The notes below the pieces were generated by a model that was given only the letters and a program-made list of their open reading frames with translations, was not told the origin of the DNA and made no database searches. Below are positions 55,220-64,000 of a stretch of DNA of 64,000 nucleotides, one piece after another. Source of the stretch: Neoceratodus forsteri. Its lineage: Eukaryota; Chordata; Ceratodontiformes; Ceratodontidae. The stretch covers positions 822,241,001 to 822,305,000 of the forward strand of contig CM057459.1 of assembly GCA_016271365.2 (NCBI GenBank), read 5' to 3'. The position numbers and the translations under genes are program-made. Each line of letters starts with the position of its first letter. The first letter of the stretch is position 1.

Positions 55220-56064
55220 GTGACAGATGTGAGGATTACTGAGAACAGGGTACTGGAAGGACTGAGGATACTGAGGGTGGACAAGGCACCTGGGCCAGAT
55301 GGCATTCACCCTAGGGTATTCAAGGACCTGGCTGAGGTTCTGGCAGGGCCACTGATTGACCTGTTCAATACATCCCTGGACACAGGATGCATACCAAAGG
55401 ACTGAAGGATGGCCCATGTGGTGCCCATCCACAACGGTGGCCCAAAGGATGAACTGGAAAACTACAGGCCAGTGAACCTTACATCAATCGTGGGGAAGCT
55501 CATGGAGACAATCCTGAAAGAGAGGCTGGTGACCTTTTTGGAGGACAATGGACTCCAGGATGGGCATCAGCATGGGTTTTTCTTGAGCAGATCCTACCCG
55601 ACCAACCTTATTGAGGACTACAATTGGGTGACACGGGAACTAGACAAGGGCCATGTAGTGGATGTGCTGCATTTGGATTTCAGCAAGGTCTTTGACTCTG
55701 CCACATGGGAGGCTGGGGGAAAGCTGGAAGCTGTGGGGGCAAGAGAGGAGATGGTGAAATGGATAATGAATTGGTTAAGTGGTAGGCAGCAGAGGGTGGT
55801 AGTGGGGGGGAACTCTCAGCACCAAGGGCAGTAATGAACGGAGTGCCACAGGGATCGATACTGGGGCCAGTGTTGTTCAGGTTATTCAAAGGTGATATCT
55901 CACATGGGAGCCAAAGTAAGAGCAGCCTGTTTGCAGACAACACCAAAATGGGGGCAGTGGTTGATGACGTTGAGGGATTGAAGGAGCTACAGGACTACCT
56001 AACTAAACTACAGGAATGGTCAGAAACATGGCAGCTGGGCTCAATGTCAAGAAGTGCTAGGTAA
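55220..56064 (+). pseudogene. CR1 reverse transcriptase
   Basis: 55220-55405: VDKAPGPDGIHPRVFKDLAE and DTGCIPKD. 55409-55834: AHVVPIHNGG, ENYRPVNLTSIVGKLMETIL, HQHGFFLSRSYPTNLIEDYN, and motif A HLDFSKVFDSATW with catalytic Asp. 55834-56064: NGVPQGSILGPVLFRLF, then motif C as FADN (33-36) where FADD is required. Frames are separated by single stops. It is inactive because of the stops and the Asp-to-Asn change. Confidence 0.88.
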
Positions 56065-56295
56065 TGCACTTTGGAGCAAAGAACCAGGGGAGGGACTATC
56101 AGCTGGGAGGGGTACAGTTGGGTAGCACAGTGGAAGAAAAGGACCTAGGAGTACTTATAACGGGGAGCATGAACAGCTCTGCTTAGTGCAGGAAGGCGAC
56201 AGTGATGGCCACCAAGATGCTAGGGTGCATAGAGAGGAGAATTTCCTCCAGAAGTAGGGAGGTAATCCTCCCCCTGAAAAGGTCACTGGTACTGC

Positions 56296-56760
56296 ATGCA
56301 GTTCTGGTGCCCATACATGAAAAAGGATGTCAGATTGTTGGAGGCGGTACACCATAGTGTGACAAAGATGATCCAGGAATTGGAGGGCAAGCCCTTTGAG
56401 GAAAGGCTGAGTGAGCTAGGTATGTATTCCTTGGAGAAGAGGAGGTATAGGAGGGACATGATTGAGGCCTTTAAGTACTTGAAAGGAATAAACAAGACTT
56501 GATCAGAGGGGATCTTCCATTTAAGAAGAGGAAGGGACACGAGAGGGCACAGTCTCAGACTGGAGAGGGGAAGATTCAGGACAGAGGTAAGAAGACAGTT
56601 CTTCACGGAAAGGGTGGTGGGCAAGTGGAACACTCTAACACAGGAAGTGGTGGCCTGTACGACAGTGGGCAGTTTCAAGAGGCGATGGGACAGGGTGAGG
56701 GGGAGGGTGAATCTAAGGAGGGGAGGAGTGGGAGGGTTAGCTGTGAGATGAGGGGCTAGC
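56296..56760 (+). pseudogene. CR1 ORF2 C-terminal domain
   Basis: QFWCPYMKKDVRLLEAVHHS, then TKMIQELEGKPFEERLSELG and SLEKRRYRRDMIEAFKYLKG match the CR1 C-terminus. A frameshift at 56500 is followed by GRFRTEVRRQFFTERVV-type sequence in another frame and the closing W-N block near 56620. Confidence 0.82.
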
Positions 56761-56832
56761 TGCACAATAGAGCAGACTCGACAGACCGTGAGGCCCATTT
56801 CTGCTGGCATTTTCATATGTTCGTATGTTCAT

Positions 56833-58849
56833 AAAGCTGGCAGTATCCTTTCCTAATAAAATGCTTCAAAGTTTCAGTTCAAAACACAGTATATTGTTTC
56901 AGTGTAGTTGTAGTGCGCTTCCTAGAACAACAGCAATGATATATATTTAAAATGAAAATCAACTTGCTATATAGAAACTGAGATTACAAAATAAATTGGA
57001 GACTAACATCTGTTACCTCAATAAGGTCCCTTTATAAATCTCCTCAGCAAAATGTATTTTAAAATGTGTTTATCAGTGATCAGGATATTTCATCTTAAAA
57101 CATACAGTAAAAGTGCTCCTTGGACTGAAAAATGGCATTTCAAAAAGAGTCAGAATACAAAAAGAGATATCTTACCATATGCTTTATTATTCCATGGCAG
57201 CTTTAGTAAAGTTACAGTGTAGGAGTCATTGAGCTTTCTCAGTACACTCTTAAGAAGGTCTGTAAAAATACCATTACAACTTAAAACAACAGAATGTAAA
57301 CTGTGTCCTTTCCTCTCAGGAGTCCATTGCATTCTGGAGAAATATGAGCAACAAACATATAAGGAGGCAGGAAGCCAGTCACATGACCCACCAAAAAAAG
57401 CCAGCAAAATTAAAAAGGCAAATACAACTATCTTTTAATAAAGAGATTAAACAGAGGAAGTTTATATATAATCATACTCTCTTAGCACCTAACACCAGAA
57501 TTATATACGTTACACCACTATACTGTTACTTACACTTACTTAGTTGTCTGATTTTTTTATCTCTTTAGTAGAACAAATGTTTCAGTACTTAATAGTTGTT
57601 TTTTTATATATATTCTTCTTACTGTCTATTGAGTATAATACATATGTTCCAGAAATTTTTAACCCAGAAGGCTCCCGTTGTGCTCCCTGGGTTATCCTCT
57701 TCCAGTATCCAAACCTACAGCTCCATCGCTGATGGCAGTTATTGGGCTGCTTTCAGATCCCCGGACTCCGCTCAGGACTTCTTCTGCTGTGATTCTATTC
57801 CCACTGGCACACCACTATCCTTCCTCCCTCCAGCTCTGGTTCTGTCATCTACCCCCAAAACTCAAAGCAGGTCTTTGTGTTAGGCTAGCAGGAAACAAAA
57901 AAGAAGCCCAGCAATGGGGAACACAACATCAATGGTCAGGAGGATTTGTAGCAGATCCAACTAATTAGTAAAGCAACCGTGGCACATATATGAAACACAA
58001 CCAGGCAACATGTGCAGTTAGCTTTGCTTCTCATCAACAGCACAGACTCTTACGGTAAAAGCCTGCATGTGTTTTGGATGAGCATGTATGCCTGTGTGAC
58101 AGTATATGTGGGCATGTCTGTACAGGTGCTGGTCCAGCTACTTGCATGGTCTACTTTCTTGATGAACCTAAATTCTTTTGATTTGCATTGAATTTGCAAC
58201 CTATGAAAGCTGCTGTACTAGCACAAACAGCCACCAACTGATTGCCACTGATGACATAATCAGTTGAAACTTGGACCACTTATAACTGTATAATAAGGGT
58301 GTTTTATACAGAATTCAATTTGAGACCAAGGATACAAAAAGCAAAATAACAGAGTCAATTAAAGACAGAACATGGGAAAGAAAATATAATTTGTAAATGC
58401 TGTAGTGAAGGGAATAAAAAAAAATCAAAGGCCACTGGTTAGCAAGTATTTTTGTTAAATACAGTCTTAGAAGTAGTACTTAGAGTGGATATGGGAAATG
58501 CAGCAAATAATAAAAGGAAACTATCTCATCATCTATTATTGTCTTATTAGTCCCCATAATCTCCTTCCTTGGAAGAACATGCACAATATCTGTTTTGAAA
58601 TGGCCACAGACATATGTTTATTAACTGACATTTTGCATAATTGGAGTGGCATGCACAGTTTGGGAGATCTCACCAGTCACCTCGGAAACATCTGCATCCC
58701 TTCCTGTTAAGGGCAATACCCATGTGCAGACCAAGGAAATGATGTACCTCTCTGAGCTGTCTCAGCAACTGTGTCTGGAGAGATTATATGTCCAGGTGGC
58801 AAACAACACCCCCCTCTGTTGGCACAGCTACTGCAGGCTAGACTGATGA
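56833..58849. other. Unassigned stretch
   Basis: No coding similarity, inverted repeat or tandem array was recognised. The 3' UTR and terminal repeats of the Ngaro-like element may extend into the right part of this interval. Confidence 0.35.
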
Positions 58850-58989
58850 GTTGGTCTGTGCCCCCCTCCACCTCCAAAATGAGGTCCAGCTTTTACAGCA
58901 TATCTGCTCATGCTGATCAGGGATGAACAGTCCTTTGTAACAATTTAACTCCTTCCTATCTTTTCTTTGTACCATCACCCTGAGACTCT

Positions 58990-59530
58990 CCCAAGCTACC
59001 ACAAAATGGATGCAGTCCAACACCCCAAGCAGGACACTCTAAATATTGCTCCAAGACCTGACAAAATGAATTGAGGAACAAGTCCCAACCATTGTCCTAT
59101 AAATGAACACAATCCACAGCATGAAGTCCTTTGCAAGATGTGTTGATATTATTGTACCACCCCACATCTTCCCCAATGGACTCCATAAACAGTTACATCT
59201 CCTACTTGATGCACATGCATACTTTATTCATGGCTTTACCATTCTCTGAATACCAACAGTGATACCTTTGGATAATATAGGACCAAAGAATTTTGGTCCA
59301 GCTCCACAGTTTGTGAATGGATCTTAAGTCTTCCTTTATCCTGAGAAGCAAGACTATAGCCCTCCACAGTTCCAGGTCATTCCTGCTCAGATGAACCAGC
59401 AGTATGTCCAGTGAACTCCCTTGCCAGGCCTCCGCTGTCAGCCTAGAGAGAAGTTCCTCACAGTGTAGGCCTATCTGACCAAACCAATGCATCACATTAC
59501 GTGGTGGAAATGCCAGATTCCTCCCCACAG
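58990..59530 (-). pseudogene. Ngaro SGNH hydrolase-like domain
   Basis: 59202-59528 reads VMHWFGQIGLHCEELLSRL, LDILLVHLSRNDLEL (the G-x-N-D block, first Gly lost), IKEDLRSIHKLW and TKILWSYIIQR. In another frame at about 59130-59100 comes GLHAVDCVHL, the D-x-x-H block, then WDLFLNSFCQVLEQYLE. SGNH domains of this kind sit at the 3' end of Ngaro elements; the substrate is unknown. Confidence 0.72.
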
Positions 59531-59619
59531 GCAGACATTATGATCTCTCTACTGCAAGTGAATAAAGAAGTGACTGCAGATCCAAAGCCATGTGGGACCA
59601 TCAGTGGAACCTGGAAAAC

Positions 59620-59935
59620 AGCAAGACAATATTAAAGCAAGTGTGGTCTTACATAATGAGAACACCTGGAACCTCTACCTGCCCAGGGCCAGGATTAACA
59701 CATCTTTAAGACCCTGGGTGCTGACATTTGTTGTTTTCCCTATTTTGAAGAAATGGGTATCAAATTCCCTAGGGTTAAACCCTGCCCATTCCAATACCAG
59801 GCTTAAAACATGCCTAAACTGGTAAGCTGTTATTAGGATGCCATCTGCATATCTCAAGAGAGCTGACAATGCTGGCAGGCAGAGGGCCATGAAGTCCACC
59901 ACCATGGCTTTATGTACCACACAAACCCAGCCCAC
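59620..59935 (-). pseudogene. Ngaro tyrosine recombinase, C-terminal catalytic part
   Basis: The frame reads ITAYQFRHVLSLVLEWAGFN, PREFDTHFFKIGKTTNV and STQGLKDVLILALGR. H61 and K64 stand where the His-x-x-Arg pair of tyrosine recombinases is expected, so the Arg is lost. After a frameshift the nucleophile block SHYVRPHL is readable, with its Tyr codon at 59655-59653. This enzyme class would circularise and integrate the element's DNA; this copy is dead. Confidence 0.75.
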
Positions 59936-60899
59936 AGACGCCTACACAGTAAACCAAGAATCTATGCCTCCTGACCCATCTTCCTCTTGTGGAGCCTGAT
60001 GTGCACACCCTGTGGTGTCTTCTCAACAACTGCATCCTATAGTCCTATGGGGACCATACTCTTTATTAGTTACACTAACTCTGAGACCTGAAAGGCCCCA
60101 CACCAAGCTAACAAAAATATTGTTTAAATAACCTGACCTCCAGTGTGAACCAACAGGCTGCTGGGTGGGCCTCCCACACTTTTCAAGTGTTGCTGGGCTA
60201 AGTGGGCACCTTTGATTGATCAGCTCTCAGATCCCTATGCTCCAACCATTAAGGATCTTCCAAACTTTGAAAGTTTGGGAGTTTCATTGAAGCCCAAAAC
60301 TGAGAAAACCAAGACAATCCTCCCAGGTGCTCTTCCATCACTTCAGGCATCAGGCTACACTGCTTAGCCTCCATAACATAGATACTCAATTGATCTACAG
60401 AGATTGACCAAATATTAGGCCTTTTTCACCTCCACCCAGATGGTGTGATAGTGCTTCAATGCACAGGAATATACTGCTCTGGTCCAGGGGACAATAGCGT
60501 TTCCTATACACTCCCAGGCCTTAGGTAACCCGCCTTCCACAGGAAAGGTGGGACAGTACATGAATACTGTTTATCTCATATGCTGAGTGCTATCACTATT
60601 GGGAAAAACTCTAGCAGGGTAATCTGCTTCATAAGTCCTGTCTTGACCCAATATGAGGGCCACTCAGCAGCATGCCATGCACCATTTAAGTATGCCCCCA
60701 AACCAAATCATCCTGATGCATATGAAAAATGTTATAGCTCCTGGCTATCAAGTATCACAGACCACATGGAGACACTGTTGAAATGAGAGATGAAGGTCAG
60801 CCATACCTCCACATCTTCCCTGAAGCCCTCATCACTCATATCTGGTAGTGGGGCTCCTGGGTGCCAGTCCCCAGCTGCACCCACCACCATAAAAATATA

Positions 60900-61745
60900 T
60901 TCCCCATTAGGATGATGCAGGAGGCAAAGTTTAGGTGTCCAATCAATTGTTGGAGTTCCTTTAGAGTGACCTTCTTGACCATTGTCACATGATCTAGCAG
61001 GGTCCTAGGAACCTCAATCTTATACTAGGGCAAGGAGCATTCCTATGTCTCTGCATCCATCTCACTGACTAAGAATGACACGGCTGAGTTTGAGAGTTTA
61101 CCTTTGCTCAGGGAAATGGGTCTCTGAAGCTGTGGCATAGGTGTAAGAATCTGTCTGGTGTCTGTCCAGAGACAGGGAAGTGGGCAGGACCCATGAATAA
61201 GAAGTCAACCAAATAGTGGACAATTTCCTGCACCCCCCTTCTTTGGTCGAGACTCAATGAAAGAAGGTGATGAAGAACTCAGACACCATGCATGCCATCG
61301 AACACCCCCTGGGCATGCAGTTAGCCATGTAATATTGCAACCCAGCCATCATCCCCAAAAGGCATCAGTCACCTGGGTGCACCAGCAGCAGTTAGAATGC
61401 CAAATTAATATCTGTCTGGGCCATAAGCACTCCCAGATCCACTGCATGTACTGCTTCAAGAACCCTGTCAAATGGTGCATACTGAATCGCTGTGTGGGGC
61501 AGGTTAACATAGTCATTCATTGAGTCTCCCCCAGGGTATGACAGGTGGTTGAGCATGTGGTACTTACTCAGGCCCTTCTTGGGAAACAGGCTGATAGGGG
61601 AGTCCTGCAGACCAGGAAATGGTGGGAAGGAATAAGGACCACTAATCCTCCCTAAACTCAGCTCTTTTCAGAGCTTGTCCTGGACCATCTGGAGACTCTC
61701 CCTGGCAAATTTTAGGTTCTTGGTTTTTTACCCATGATGAGGACC
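60900..61745 (-). pseudogene. Ngaro reverse transcriptase (main part, after the LINE)
   Basis: Minus strand: NLKFARESLQMVQDKL, GRISGPYSFPPFPGL, FPKKGLSKYHMLNHLSYPGG, then VNLPHTAIQYAPFDRVLEAV, LMAQTDINLAF (motif A, catalytic Asp present) and NCMPRGCSMACMVSEFF (the M-G-C-S block). Further on IVHYLVDFLFMGPAHF holds motif C as LVD where LDD is required. TLKELQQLIGHLNFAS follows, the usual connection block. The beginning of the same RT (TPARVDQLRPWLEQYLDYEL) lies at 62765-62645 beyond the inserted LINE. Confidence 0.8.
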
Positions 61746-62640
61746 TTTATGCTAAGGTTCATACTAAGGTCAATAAGGAGCTGGGAGGCTTGTGGCCCAC
61801 AGTTGCTCCTGTAGTATTAAGTATAGTAACACATGTTGAACCCAGAAAGAATAAGGTTGTCAAGATGACGTTTGAACTCAGATTTAGTTTTACTCACAAT
61901 AACCTCAATAGGAAGTTTATTCCATGGGTTTACTATTCTTTGTGTAAAGTAACATTTTCAACTAACATGTATGAACTTTTTCTTAGAGAATTGAAGGGGG
62001 TGACCTCTGGTGTTATGTGAATCATTTTTAAATTCAAAGCCCAAGTCTGCTAATGAATATGGATCTTGGATGAGATCAAACATGAAAAGGAGATCACCCC
62101 TAAGGCGACCGGTCACTAAGGGCATGAGATTTAACAGTTTAATTCTGTTTTCATAGGGCTCATTGTATAGGCCAGTTATGTGCTTGGTGTATTTTCTTTG
62201 AACCCTTTCCAGTAGTGAGATAACACATTTTTTAAAGAAGCACTAGAGTTGAGAGGCACATTCTAAATGAGGTCTCGCATATGCCCTGAAGAGGGGTATC
62301 ATGACCTTTGGTCCCTAGATATAATATTTCTTTTGATGGACCAAATAACACAATTGATTTTATTAATTGCCTCATTTATCTGTTTGGAGTTGCCAGGGTC
62401 TTTGGAAATAAATATTCCTAGAACTTTTTCTTCTGTGGGGGTAGCCAACAATGTGACTCCTAATGAATATACTACTAATGGATTAAGTGGACCCAAGTGC
62501 ATAACTTTACATTTAGTAGTATTCAGTTTCATACCCCATTTTGTCACCCAGTGTGTTATTTTGTCGAGATAATTTTGCATGGTTAGAATCTGTTCAGGAG
62601 TAACACATAGACCACCAATTTTAATGTCATCAGCATTCAG
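61746..62640 (-). mobile_element. CR1-like LINE inserted in the Ngaro RT
   Basis: Minus strand: LNADDIKIGGLCVTPEQILT (motif C with NADD), QNYLDKITHWVTKWGMKLNT, CKVMHLGPLNP and EEKVLGIFISKDPGNSKQIN at 62580-62299. Lower down in other frames are LLERVQRKYTKHITGLYNE, RLRGDLLFMFDLIQDPYSLA and RIVKPWNKLPIEVIVSKTKS, then FKRHLDNLI (the R-V-x-x-W-N-x-L-P tail). The 5' end is truncated at about 62640. Ngaro RT sequence resumes on both sides, so the LINE is the younger insertion. Boundaries are within about 40 bp at the 3' side. Confidence 0.82.
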
Positions 62641-62699
62641 GATCCTAAAATCACCTTGAAGCCCTCCTCCAGTAGGGTGGCCAACTCATAGTCTAGATA

Positions 62700-63552
62700 T
62701 TGCTCCAGCCAGGGTCTAAGCTGGTCTACCCTTGCTGGTGTTTGCAGGCTTGCCTGCATTAGACTATCCTTGCTTCTTCTAAATGCTCTGGTGCCCTTAC
62801 TGTGGGGCCTGCTAGATCTGTACTGGCTGAAGGAAAGACACAGGCCACAGGAAAAACACTTGTGCTGAAACTTGCATGAGCTCCTGTTACAACTGCCTTT
62901 ATTGGAATTGAAATGTACCTGGTTTGGGGTCCCACTTTGCTCAGGCCTATGTAACTGGAGTACCTTTATTTTCAGCCTACTGTCAGTATGAAGGATCCCG
63001 CCCCATATACAATCTTGACTGGCATGGGTATGTCTAGGAAACCCTTGTCCTTAGACAGGTCATATTGCATGCAATGCCAGATGTCATCATATTCGAGCCA
63101 GGCAACCCCCTTTCCTTTGTGCCTGTGGGCACACATGATCATGTTTAGATAGTGAAACAGGTCAACACTCTTCTCAGGAGCAGTCTAATATATAGTTCAA
63201 GAAAAGACTATGAAACCTGGTAGCATTTTGACTGGAGGTTCTCTTTGCTTTAGCACTGATCCAAGCCAGAGAAGGAGCCACTGAGAGGCCTCTCCAAAGA
63301 CCTGCAGTACCATGTTTCTGACTTTGTCATCAGACAACTTTTTAACCTGTAAATTTGGCTTTGCTTGTTATTGGGATTTATTAACTACCTTGTTCAGTGG
63401 GGCTGTCAGCTCCCCTTCTGTGCAATGTTCCCTTCCAAAAAAGTATCCAGCCATGTGCAGCTTTTGTCAGTGTACAAGGCCCTCAGCTATGCTTCGAGCG
63501 CTGTGGTTGCAGCAGTCTTTCCGGATGTTGCCTTGGTCTTTTTACTTGGCAT
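62700..63552 (-). pseudogene. Ngaro gag-like protein remnant
   Basis: The likely start is the ATG at 63552-63550, giving a basic opening MPSKKTKATSGKTAA. A later piece (about 63140-63040) reads HRHKGKGVAWLEYDDIWHCM, resembling the AWLRYDE block of DIRS/Ngaro gag. At about 62905-62845 comes FNSNKGSCNRSSCKFQHKCF followed by SCG, a Cys/His knuckle of the form C-x4-C-x3-H-x-C-x2-C. Several frameshifts and stops separate these pieces. Confidence 0.65.
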
Positions 63553-63700
63553 TCTCACACTGCAACAGCTGGAATGACAAAACACTACTGCCCTCAAAAG
63601 GAAAATAATGTTAGTAACATTGTTAAGACCCACTATACTGCCTCCTATGTGGAGGGCCTTGCCGTGGGAGCCCTGCTTCCAATGCCCCTTCCCCCTCATT

Positions 63701-64000
63701 CACCAAATAAGTATTCTTCCTTCTAAACACCACCTTCTCTCTCTTTTTATAATTTATATTTGTAAAGTTGGTTCCATGTACAAGGACAATATCAATACAG
63801 GCTACATGCTGTGTTTGAACACAAATTATCCTGATCTGCGATCTGTCTTTTTTCAGAGCTGCAAATGTTAGACAAGGCACTGTAAATAAGTCTTTATAAG
63901 AAAGGCTCAGATTAAGGAGTTACCATTTATAGTGCCAAATCTCAGACATAACAGCAACAATAGAATTATGTCTTTAAGGTAGGCGGCTCTGGGTGTGGGA
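63701..64000. other. Unassigned window end
   Basis: No coding similarity was seen. The leader or terminal repeat of the Ngaro-like element may lie here. Confidence 0.3.

Larger units (their letters stand above)
53740..56832 (+). mobile_element. CR1 LINE, almost full length, point-mutated
   Basis: Order: about 250 bp of purine-rich leader (53740-53990), endonuclease (53994-54660), linker (54660-55140), RT (55220-56064), C-terminal domain (56100-56760) and a 3' end with two 8-bp units (tcatatgt, tcgtatgt) at 56813-56828. Frames are broken by single changes but the length and order are intact. It differs from the CR1 at 15400 throughout, so it is a separate subfamily or age class. Confidence 0.9.
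58850..63700 (-). mobile_element. Ngaro/DIRS-type tyrosine-recombinase retrotransposon, decayed
   Basis: Reading the minus strand from 63700 down: gag with a zinc knuckle (63552-62700), the RT start (62765-62645), a foreign LINE (62640 to about 61746), the rest of the RT (about 61745-60900), a poorly readable part where RNase H is expected (60900-60150), a tyrosine recombinase (59935-59620) and an SGNH hydrolase (59530-58990). This order and the SGNH domain are characteristic of vertebrate Ngaro elements, which integrate by a tyrosine recombinase and have split direct repeats instead of LTRs. Terminal repeats were not identified. Confidence 0.8.

Noticed and set aside
57150..57968. Overlapping ORFs as possible host exons
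   Set aside because: No conserved domain or splice pattern was visible, and several mutually overlapping short frames have equal claim.
60150..60900. RNase H domain of the Ngaro-like element
   Set aside because: It is expected by position, but I could not read the catalytic residues with confidence in any frame, so it is not listed as a feature.

Overview
This window is non-coding, AT-rich nuclear DNA from an animal with a large, repeat-filled genome. The mix of CR1-type, L2-type and L1-type LINEs, tRNA-derived SINEs, an Ngaro/DIRS-type tyrosine-recombinase retrotransposon, TTAA-flanked and pogo-like MITEs and hammerhead-ribozyme repeats points to a vertebrate. A lungfish, amphibian, coelacanth or cartilaginous fish would fit; I cannot name the species from sequence alone. 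No host-gene exon, rRNA, functional tRNA or CRISPR array was recognised. Nearly every readable protein segment belongs to a decayed transposable element.

Layout. 1-7330: two 5'-truncated LINEs on the minus strand, one with a 544-codon open reverse-transcriptase frame, and between them a short insertion flanked by 44-bp direct repeats. 8400-10680: a CR1 fragment (+) carrying a nested MITE with inverted termini and a 5-bp target duplication. 12690-14130 and 19745-21970: two diverged copies of one composite repeat, each disrupted by different later insertions (a 645-bp palindrome; a LINE tail; a hammerhead-ribozyme element). 14461-14877: a FLYWCH zinc-finger ORF, probably from a transposase. 15400-18292: a fairly long CR1 (+). 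23233-24521 and 35594-36078: two copies of a TTAA MITE family. 25746-27521: a giant palindrome built of about 65-bp units. 34100-36230: AT-rich palindromic and satellite-like DNA. 36429-36832: a TTAA-flanked palindrome.

36990-43490: an almost complete L1 (-) with ORF1 and ORF2 remnants. 44490-49950: a LINE of uncertain clade (+) that hosts a tRNA-SINE and a pogo/Tigger-like MITE. 49960-52510: an L2-type LINE (+). 53740-56832: an almost full-length CR1 (+). 58850-63700: an Ngaro-like element (-) with gag zinc knuckle, RT, tyrosine recombinase and SGNH hydrolase remnants, split inside its RT by a CR1-like LINE.

The most notable signals are a hammerhead ribozyme with every conserved core base present (21020-21063, minus), a second with one visible core change (32148-32186, plus), and several nested insertions whose empty target sites can be read from the window itself. 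Nothing here works as an operon or pathway; the unit of organisation is layered transposition. All readings were made by eye, and clade names for the LINEs are judgements from motifs.
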